From contig JAGYME010000010.1 of the NCBI GenBank assembly GCA_018400715.1, positions 1 through 39,654 of the forward strand: a stretch of DNA of 39,654 nt. Direction: 5' to 3'. Positions 33,937 through 39,654 of the stretch are shown here, in pieces; the first letter of the stretch is position 1; each line of letters begins with the position of its first letter. This DNA comes from Candidatus Bipolaricaulota bacterium (GTDB lineage Bacteria; Bipolaricaulota; Bipolaricaulia; M55B111). The notes beneath the pieces are model-generated. The model was not told where the DNA came from and did no database searches. It saw only the letters and a list, made by a program, of their open reading frames with translations. The translations under genes and the position numbers were made by a program.

Positions 33937-34725
33937 TCAATCTGCGCTTGATTCTGTGCCCTTCTCCTCTCCAGCACTGACTTTTTTCTCACTTCGTCCT
34001 TGATTTTGTGAACCTGCTCTCCCCAACAGATCCTGCTTGCCCTTCAACCTGTAACTATCGCCTTCCAGGTAATAGACTTCTCCGTGATGAATAAGTCTAT
34101 CGATCAACGCCTGAGCTAAGGAGTTGTCCCTTAAGGTTTTACCCCACTCGTTTAGGTTCTTGTTGGAAGTGATGACCGTCGACTTCTCCTCGTACCTACC
34201 GGCAATCAGTTCATACAGAAAGGGCCCTAGCTCCTCTTTTAGGGGGAGGTAGCCGAACTCGTCCAGTATCAGTAGGTCTACCTTAATAAGTCTCTCCAAT
34301 AGTTCGTCTTTGGTGTCTTTTTTACTTGCCCTCTGCAGTTGGCCTGCCAGAGACTGAACGTTTTTAAAGGTGACTTTGAAGTCGTTTTTGATATGTACCA
34401 GGCTGATACCGACTGACAGGTGTGTCTTGCCCGTACCGGGAGGACCGATTAGTATCAGGTCCTTGCCTTCGGTGACGAACCTGGGTTCGGTGTAGGTCTG
34501 GAATACACGCTTTTTAAGCTTTGGTCTGAAGTTGAACTCGAACTGGTTTAAGGTCAAATCGTTGGGAAAACCCGCTTTGTCCTTTCTTCTCTGTAGTCTG
34601 TTCTGGTGCCTGTTGGTTATTTCTTCCTGGAGGAGATGTTTTAAGAACTTACGGTAGCCCCAGTCCTCTCCAGCACTCAATTGGAGCCAACATTTGGATA
34701 CCGCGGAGAACACTTTTTTATCCAC
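33937..34725 (-). CDS. istB: IS21 helper ATPase IstB
   Basis: 262-residue AAA+ ATPase that assists the IstA transposase by remodelling target DNA. Walker A is GPPGTGKTHLS, Walker B is LLILDEFGYLP, and the sensor region is VITSNKNLNEWG; the N-terminal helical domain (FLKHLLQEEITNR) is typical. The gene is intact, overlaps the last 8 bases of istA, and has a hydrophilic C-terminal tail (about 30 residues) beyond the usual end. Since istA is broken, it is probably without a working partner unless supplied in trans. Confidence 0.92.
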   Translation of the reverse strand: MDKKVFSAVSKCWLQLSAGEDWGYRKFLKHLLQEEITNRHQNRLQRRKDKAGFPNDLTLNQFEFNFRPKLKKRVFQTYTEPRFVTEGKDLILIGPPGTGKTHLSVGISLVHIKNDFKVTFKNVQSLAGQLQRASKKDTKDELLERLIKVDLLILDEFGYLPLKEELGPFLYELIAGRYEEKSTVITSNKNLNEWGKTLRDNSLAQALIDRLIHHGEVYYLEGDSYRLKGKQDLLGRAGSQNQGRSEKKVSAGEEKGTESSAD

Positions 34726-36374
34726 TCCATATTATTGCTTGCTTCTTTTCCGAACAGAGTGCCCAATTGAATGCTGGACCACCGCCTCTGGCTAACTTCT
34801 CGTAGGCATCCATGCTACGGTCCACTTCCGTTTGATCCGGTAGACCGGGTAAGGTTAGTTCCTCCTGGCTGTCGGGATCTTCATCTTCTGGGTTGTCCTC
34901 CTCCAGGTAGGCCTTGAGGTAATCGATACCGTAGAGGTTACGGTTCCCACATTTTTGGCAAAGTTCGGAAAGCTTCTTCCTTCCGTGTTCTTTAAGTAGT
35001 CTGTATATTCCCACTACGTGTGGTCTCTGGTCCGCCACGTTCTTTCTTATTACCTTCTCTACGTAATCAGATATTCCGTGGTTTAGATTGAGTAATTTCT
35101 CACGATAGAGCATTACCTCTCCACGTGGTTTCTTGTTGAAGGTCGGTTCGTAGTGTTCGGGAACCCTGATACGTTCTTTCCTGCCGGTAGACCTCTCGTG
35201 GTCGGCAACTAACTCGTCCTCGTGGTAGATCCTGATCCTCTCCGGGTGGACCCTAACTTCTAAGGTTTTACCGATTAGCTCGACCGGTACCGAGTACTCG
35301 TTTGTCTCGAAGCGGACCGTCCCTTCCCTACCTGCCGTGAGGTAGCGCAGGAGGCCGTAGTCACTTGAGGACTCCTGTAGTGGCTGTAGCTTCTCTAACT
35401 CCCGTTCTTCTAGGAGCTTAACCGGTATCTCTTCGGTTGCCTGACACTCCCTCTCTTCGTTTACCGTATGGAGCCAGTCCTCCAATCGATTTTCCATATC
35501 TTCTCTTGTTGAGAAGATCCGTCCGGGAAGGAAGTTGCTCTTTACGTAACTTACCAACTTCTCCACCGAACCTTTCTGGTTGGGTTGGTTTGGCTCGCAA
35601 GCTCCAGCACTTAGATTGGTATTAATCTTCACGTTTTACTATATGCTGGACGCTCATACCAATCTAAGAGCTGGACTACCGTCTTCATGTTGTCGAAAGA
35701 TAAAGATAACGGTACTCCTCCCAGGTCTTCAAAGGCGTGGAGGATGCAGTTGATTAGGGTCTCTAACTTCATGTTATCTCTTACTTCCACGTACATATAC
35801 CGACTGTACTTCATTCTTGCGGTAAAGAAGTACTCGGTTACCTTTTCGTCTTCGTCGTAGTCTATGTTTGCCTCTCCCCAATCGATCTGGAGCTGCTCCC
35901 CGGGCAGGGTCTCGAAACGGACTACTGCGTCCTCCTCGTTTTCCACCTCTTCTCGTATCTTTCTCACCCTATCGTAGAAGTTACTGGTGCTGTCTTCATA
36001 TGGGTGCTCTTCATCTTCCCGACATTTTTCACACATCCGTTTTACCGGAATATCTTCTTCAGCAAAGCTGAACGTCGAATCCAGCGCTTAATGTCCTCTT
36101 TGTAGAACTTATCTACTTTTGATTCCATGTTACTCCTTTCGTATTCTTTATCAGTAGGTTCTTGGAGGACCCGGCGGACGGTCTTTCTGGTATGGTCCGT
36201 CAGCCGGGCTATCTCCGAGATCGACACTCCTTTTTTCTCCAAACACTTGATCGTAGATCTTTTCACTCTCTTCAACACTTCTCCTTCACCAACTTTGGTG
36301 TCTTGGTTTGGTATCGAGCTGACACCTAGTTGGTTAAGTTTAACGGACCTGATGGGGTGAGTCATTTTCAACAA
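34718..36374 (-). pseudogene. istA: IS21 transposase IstA, broken into three frames
   Basis: Three consecutive frames spell one DDE transposase. Part one (36374-36042) carries helix-turn-helix regions (SISEIARLTDHTRKTVRRVL). Part two (up to 35629) has the first two acidic residues, LQIDWGEA and LSFDNMKT. Part three (35632-34718) has the third, KGSVEKLV, plus the C-terminal beta-barrel region. The first break is a one-base shift near 36075-36090 (the alternative frame reads FSFAEEDIPVKRMCEKC upstream of part two). The second lies at GTGA, where parts two and three overlap, beside an inverted repeat of coding sequence. All catalytic residues survive, so decay is recent or rescued by frameshifting. 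Confidence 0.85.
35602..35674. repeat. Imperfect inverted repeat at the second istA break
   Basis: CCAGCACTTAGATTGGTAT (35602-35620) and the complement of ATACCAATCTAAGAGCTGG (35656-35674) differ at one position over 19 bases, with about 35 bases between. The frame break (stop and restart at GTGA) lies within this hairpin. Confidence 0.65.
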
Positions 36375-36452
36375 TAACTACTGGGTAGTTTTCGATAATA
36401 ATTTACAAGTATTGTATTTACTTACCAGAAGAGACAAATATTAATATAAGAG

Positions 36453-36481
36453 TTGCTAATATTATAATAAATCACTATAAT
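36453..36481 (+). promoter_or_regulatory. Sigma70-type promoter before the regulator remnant and trmO
   Basis: TTGCTA (36453-36458), 17-base spacer and perfect TATAAT (36476-36481). The arms TATTATA and TATAATA flank 9 bases around it, a possible operator. Its downstream sequence resembles that of the arsR promoter near 37155, so the two seem to be duplicates. It may now drive trmO. Confidence 0.55.
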
Positions 36482-36521
36482 ACTCGTGCGAAAATTAAGT
36501 TAGCTAAAGGGAAAAAATCCG

Positions 36522-36578
36522 ATGCCAAAAGAGATAAAAATAACTCCGGATTAGGTGAAGAGATACTCTAGGCATTTC
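36522..36578 (+). pseudogene. Decayed 5' duplicate of the ArsR-type regulator gene
   Basis: Codon-by-codon, without gaps, this reads MPKEIKITPD, stop, VKRYSRHF, against MTKEIEITLNEIKRYARAL in the regulator at 37199; a TAG replaces GAG at codon 11. The similarity also extends upstream through the leader (AAAAATCC before the ATG) to ACTATAATA of the promoter. After about 19 codons it is lost. It is a truncated copy, not a gene. Confidence 0.65.
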
Positions 36579-36630
36579 ACTGGAAAAGGATCTTTTAAGT
36601 ACAACATTTTTACCTAAAAAGGTGAATCGA

Positions 36631-37125
36631 ATGAAGGAGATCAAATATAGACCCATTGGAATTATTCATACGCCACATAAAGAAGCGGAAGGAACCCCAA
36701 TACAGCCAAAAGGAGCAAAGGGCATAAAGGGCGAGATAGAGATTTATCCCGAGTACGAAGAGGGTCTCAAGGATCTTGACGGATTTTCTCATATCATTCT
36801 ACTTTTTCACTGTCATCTCAGCGGAAAATATACTCTAAGACAGAAACCGTTTATGGACGATGAAGAACACGGAATTTTTGCAATGCGGGGTCCTAGCCGT
36901 CCCAACCCTATTGGTCTATCTGTTGTGAAGTTAAATAACGTAGAAGGAAATATAATAGAAATTGAGAACGTAGATATAATTGATGAAACACCTCTATTGG
37001 ATATTAAGCCCTTCGTACCTGAATTTGATCAAAACGAAGTCGAAAGAATTGGATGGCTGGCTGAAAACGTCAAAGATTTATCTGAGGCTAGAGATGATGG
37101 TAGATTTCTGGAGCCAGATAAATAG
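36631..37125 (+). CDS. trmO: tRNA t6A37 methyltransferase TrmO
   Basis: 164-residue SAM-dependent beta-barrel methyltransferase (TsaA/YaeB family) that N6-methylates threonylcarbamoyladenosine-37 of tRNA-Thr. The signature runs YRPIGIIHTPHK at the N-terminus, LDGFSHIILLFHCH, then the invariant MRGPSRPNPIGLSVVKL segment and DIIDETPLLDIKPF near the end. AAGGTG lies 7 bases before the ATG at 36631; an upstream GTG is less likely. In clostridia-like genomes TrmO homologues often sit beside metal or redox genes; here it precedes an ArsR-type regulator. Confidence 0.92.
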   Translation: MKEIKYRPIGIIHTPHKEAEGTPIQPKGAKGIKGEIEIYPEYEEGLKDLDGFSHIILLFHCHLSGKYTLRQKPFMDDEEHGIFAMRGPSRPNPIGLSVVKLNNVEGNIIEIENVDIIDETPLLDIKPFVPEFDQNEVERIGWLAENVKDLSEARDDGRFLEPDK

Positions 37126-37141
37126 TAGTTACAGAGGGTAA

Positions 37142-37158
37142 TATAGTATTTAACTATA
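37142..37158 (+). promoter_or_regulatory. Operator-like palindrome over the arsR -10 box
   Basis: TATAGT (37142-37147) and ACTATA (37153-37158) flank 5 bases; the right arm overlaps the perfect -10 TATAAT at 37155-37160. Such overlap is typical of autorepression by ArsR-type regulators. The -35 is weak. Confidence 0.45.
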
Positions 37159-37198
37159 ATATTAGAGAAGTGTTTAACAAACCTAGGAGAAAAATCCC

Positions 37199-37561
37199 AT
37201 GACAAAAGAGATAGAAATAACTCTAAATGAGATCAAAAGATATGCCCGGGCACTCCATTGCCCTACACGCTGGCGAATAATTCATTTATTAGGGGAAGGA
37301 GAAAAATCTACAGGAGAAATAAGAAAACACCTGGATAATATTTGTCATCCGACCGGGGAGCAAAATTTATACTATCACTTGTCCGAACTCAGTTCCGCAG
37401 GAATCATTGAAGTTGCTCGCTACCAGGAAGAAGGCGGGGGAGCCCCTGAAAAGGTTTGGAAGCTGGCCATGGAAAAGATAACCATCAATTTACTGGGAGG
37501 TGATCTAACAAATGAGTGTGAACATCGACACGATAAAGAAGGAAAAGGAAGAGATAGTTGA
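37199..37561 (+). CDS. ArsR-type winged-helix transcriptional regulator
   Basis: 120 residues. A winged helix spans about 10-90: ARALHCPTRWRIIHLLGEGEKSTGEI, recognition helix around HPTGEQNLYYHLSELSSAGII, and wing VARYQEEGGGAPEKVWKL. Two cysteines (ALHCPT, NICHPT) could sense metal or redox state but no classical ArsR metal motif is complete. AGGAG lies 9 bases before the ATG. The last 50 bases overlap the next gene, whose ribosome site is inside this one. A palindrome over its -10 suggests autorepression, and it probably controls the downstream ABC exporter. Confidence 0.85.
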   Translation: MTKEIEITLNEIKRYARALHCPTRWRIIHLLGEGEKSTGEIRKHLDNICHPTGEQNLYYHLSELSSAGIIEVARYQEEGGGAPEKVWKLAMEKITINLLGGDLTNECEHRHDKEGKGRDS

Positions 37562-37799
37562 AAAAACTCTTGAGAAGGATAAAAAGCTGTTTGAGGCTAC
37601 ATTTGATCTGGCACTGGAACAACTGAAAGAGAGAGGTTGCCCGGAAAGTGATGAGGGCTGGTTCTGTCCGGAGATGATCGAAGGGGCAGGACATTTAATT
37701 ACCCAGAGGGTTCCGCTCGTCCTGGAGGTGCTTCACGAGGAAGATTATCTGGAAAGGAAGGTCAACATGGGAATCCCTCACTATAGAATTAAAAAATAG
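37512..37799 (+). CDS. Small helical partner protein of the regulator/ABC operon
   Basis: 95 residues, mainly helical and highly charged at the N-terminus (TIKKEKEEIVEKTLEKDKKLFE), with two cysteines in CPESDEGWFCPEM and a C-terminus ending VNMGIPHYRIKK. I do not recognise a family. The start is secure: GGGAGGTGATC precedes the ATG at 37512, inside the regulator gene, giving a 50-base overlap. Its stop is 47 bases before the ABC ATPase. It may modulate the regulator or be a second small DNA-binding or sensor subunit; this is inference from context only. Confidence 0.7.
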   Translation: MSVNIDTIKKEKEEIVEKTLEKDKKLFEATFDLALEQLKERGCPESDEGWFCPEMIEGAGHLITQRVPLVLEVLHEEDYLERKVNMGIPHYRIKK

Positions 37800-37846
37800 A
37801 TTTATCCGTGAATACGGGAGCTGATTAGGTTTAGAGGTGAGATATT

Positions 37847-38767
37847 TTGGGAGCAATTGAAGCAAATAGTTTAATAAAAGAGTTTGACGGGTTGCGGGCA
37901 GTAGATGATGTATCCTTCAAGATAGAAGAAGGGGAGATATTTGGCTTTCTGGGGCCCAACGGAGCGGGCAAAACTACGACGACGCGGATGATCACCGGCG
38001 TGATCAGGCCGGACTCCGGGACGGCCACCATCGAAGGTGTCGACGTGGTTCAAAATCCGACTGCCGCCAAGGAGAAGATCGGTATAGCTCCCGAGGAAGC
38101 AAATGCCTACCTCGACCTGACCGCACGGGGGAACATGAACCTCGCCGGCGAGATCTACGGAGTTCCCGGAAGGGAATTAAGGGGTAAAGTGGACGAGCTT
38201 CTTGACATTTTTGGATTGCTGGACAGGGCGGACTCCAAGGTAAAAGGCTTCAGCAAGGGGATGAAGCAGCGGTTGATTCTCGCTATGGCTTTGATAAACG
38301 ACCCCGGAATACTATTTCTGGATGAACCCACGGCCGGCTTGGACGTGGAGAGCCGGAGACTTATCAAGGACCAAGTAAAGAAGCTAAACGAAGTAGGAAA
38401 GACTATCTTTCTGACGACCCACGACATCGCCGAAGCAGATCGCCTCTGCGACCGCGTTGCCGTGATAAACCGGGGCAACATAGCGGCGATCGATTCTCCA
38501 GAGAAGCTAAAGGCTACAATCCGGAGCACTCAATCGATTCTGGTCAGTTTTGACTCCATGAATTTTGAGGCAGCAGACCTGGAAACTTTAAAAGGCGTGG
38601 AGGAGCTAGAAAAGGAAGGCGACAAGTGGCGGCTTTACGGACCGAACCCGGGGGAGATAATAGAAGAGGTCGTCAGCTTTGCTAAAGAAGAAGGACTGAA
38701 AATCCTTTCCTTGAACACGTCCGGGCCCAGCCTGGAAGAGACCTTTACTCATCTAACAAAAAATTAG
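37847..38767 (+). CDS. ABC exporter ATP-binding protein
   Basis: 306-residue ATPase of the NatA/CcmA/DrrA type. Walker A is GPNGAGKTTTTR, the Q-loop region is IAPEEANAYLDLTARGN (E where Q is usual), the signature is FSKGMKQR, Walker B is ILFLDEPTAGLD and the switch histidine is TTHDIAEADR. The C-terminal 80 residues form the extra domain common in ABC-2 exporters. The start is a TTG at 37847, with AGAGGTGA 6 bases upstream. It pairs with the permease gene 22 bases downstream. The substrate, perhaps a drug, ion or lipid, is unknown. Confidence 0.93.
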   Translation: MGAIEANSLIKEFDGLRAVDDVSFKIEEGEIFGFLGPNGAGKTTTTRMITGVIRPDSGTATIEGVDVVQNPTAAKEKIGIAPEEANAYLDLTARGNMNLAGEIYGVPGRELRGKVDELLDIFGLLDRADSKVKGFSKGMKQRLILAMALINDPGILFLDEPTAGLDVESRRLIKDQVKKLNEVGKTIFLTTHDIAEADRLCDRVAVINRGNIAAIDSPEKLKATIRSTQSILVSFDSMNFEAADLETLKGVEELEKEGDKWRLYGPNPGEIIEEVVSFAKEEGLKILSLNTSGPSLEETFTHLTKN

Positions 38768-38789
38768 AGACCTAAGATAAGGAGGAAAA

Positions 38790-39530
38790 ATGTACTACCC
38801 CGCTAGCCTGCGAAAATCGATCGCAATCGCAAAGAAGGACCTGCGAATCTACTACGGGAAAGGACCGGTAGTGATCTTTGGAATTTTGCTTCCCTTCTTC
38901 TTTTTCTTCTCATTTCTAATCGGGCGAGAAATGCCCCCGTTGACCTTAATCTCCGGTCTGGGCGGAATGGCTATCTGGTTTACCGCCACCTCGATAAGCC
39001 CCATAATTGCTCCCATGGAAACGAGAACCAGGACGCTGGAGAGGTTGGTCTCGATGCCGTTATCAGTAACTGAAATGTTGATTGGGGATATTCTCGCTTC
39101 CACGGTAACGGGGGTCGTGCTTTCGGCAATCCCGATTTCGATAATTGCGGTGATTCTGAACCTAAATCTGGTTCATTTCTTTCCGCTTGCTTTAGGGATA
39201 ATCGTGGCCAGCTTTTGCTTCTCCGCGATCGGAATACTTTTGTCAGCTTTGCCGACGGATACTACCTCAGATGTAATGATGCTTGCTTTATTGATAAAGT
39301 TCCCGCTTATATTTGTGAGCGGAGTTTTCATCCCCGCAAGCAACCTTCCCGGCTGGGGGAGAATCATCTCCAGGTTTAGTCCATTGACGTACTTCGTGGA
39401 CCTGGTTCGGGTTTCATTTGGTGGGAGCGGACAGTCCTGGATGAATGTCGGAATACTTACTTTATTCGCAGTCTTTTTCTTATTTGCCGCGGTATTTGTT
39501 CACAAAAGGACCCTTCCGAAGAGATTATGA
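38790..39530 (+). CDS. ABC-2 type permease
   Basis: 246-residue membrane subunit with about six helices. A short cytosolic N-terminus (SLRKSIAIAKKDLRIYYGKG) precedes the first helix, as in ABC-2 permeases, and ERLVSMPLSVTEMLIGDIL and KFPLIFVSGVFIPASNLPGW match the family's conserved stretches. AAGGAGG lies 4 bases before the ATG. It forms the exporter with the preceding ATPase. Confidence 0.9.
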   Translation: MYYPASLRKSIAIAKKDLRIYYGKGPVVIFGILLPFFFFFSFLIGREMPPLTLISGLGGMAIWFTATSISPIIAPMETRTRTLERLVSMPLSVTEMLIGDILASTVTGVVLSAIPISIIAVILNLNLVHFFPLALGIIVASFCFSAIGILLSALPTDTTSDVMMLALLIKFPLIFVSGVFIPASNLPGWGRIISRFSPLTYFVDLVRVSFGGSGQSWMNVGILTLFAVFFLFAAVFVHKRTLPKRL

Positions 39531-39590
39531 GAATCTGTACTTCTCAATTACCAAGAAGTTCTGGAAGATACCGGAGTTTGAGGTTTTGTG

Positions 39591-39654
39591 ATGGTTGAAG
39601 AAGCTTCCCAGTGGCCTAGTTTTCGCTTCACCTTGGAGGAGATCTCCGGAGCTT
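39591..39654 (+). CDS. Possible 5' end of a gene cut by the window edge
   Basis: An ATG at 39591, with GAGG 8 bases upstream, opens a frame of 21 codons (MVEEASQWPSFRFTLEEISGA) that is still open at the window end. It is too short to identify. Confidence 0.35.
   Translation, partial: MVEEASQWPSFRFTLEEISGA

Larger units (their letters stand above)
33863..36407 (-). mobile_element. IS21-family insertion sequence
   Basis: A 2545-base element bounded by related 26-base inverted ends, both with TGTAAATTA outside and TACCCA inside (33863-33888 and, inverted, 36382-36407). Inner partial repeats ending in CACCCC occur near both ends, as usual for IS21. It encodes istA (broken) and istB, overlapping by 8 bases, on the minus strand. 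No direct target duplication is visible at the flanks, suggesting later rearrangement or loss on one side. Confidence 0.85.

Noticed and set aside
1..39654. CRISPR array
   Set aside because: No regularly spaced repeats; the only tandem repeats are two-copy and directly adjacent.

Overview
The window is bacterial chromosome. It has Shine-Dalgarno sites, GyrB, RsmI and bacterial HpnC/D/E squalene enzymes. I cannot assign a phylum from sequence alone. Several features suggest an anaerobe with two membranes: a tungsten-type aldehyde:ferredoxin oxidoreductase, the Fe-S enzymes IspG and IspH, a radical-SAM HpnH, a hopanoid operon, and a sugar-binding protein with a Sec signal but no lipobox cysteine. 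Many proteins are rich in Asp and Glu, which could fit a moderately saline habitat; this is inference.

Bases 1-9500 hold mixed metabolic and transport genes: an FNT-family anion channel, a PP-loop tRNA thiolase-like protein, threonine synthase followed by aldehyde:ferredoxin oxidoreductase, a secreted protein with 19 cysteines, a small helical protein, an MFS carrier, an AEC carrier and an HPP membrane protein.

Bases 9636-21465 carry a long same-strand gene train. It begins with an Mth938-like protein and a NarL-type two-component pair. The response-regulator gene overlaps a prenyl diphosphate synthase gene by 8 bases. Then come hpnH, hpnG, hpnA, ispG, ispH, yjbQ, hpnC, hpnD and hpnE. Together these cover the last two MEP-pathway steps, prenyl chain elongation, squalene synthesis and hopanoid side-chain addition. 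The squalene-hopene cyclase itself is absent from the window.

Bases 21550-28130 are housekeeping: ykuK, then (minus strand) rsmI, an M50 membrane protease that appears to start with an AUA codon, an NFACT/RqcH protein and gyrB, and then a membrane-anchored protein of unknown function.

From about 28200 to 37000 the sequence is visibly richer in A and T and looks accessory. A tRNA-Pro(UGG) gene is followed by a broken tyrosine recombinase, an intact diverged paralogue and an orphan gene. Next are a secreted aldose epimerase and a sugar-binding protein with no ABC partners, then an IS21-family element whose transposase gene is broken in two places. The last part has trmO, an ArsR-type regulator with a small partner protein and an ABC exporter, and a decayed duplicate of the regulator's promoter and start lying upstream of trmO.
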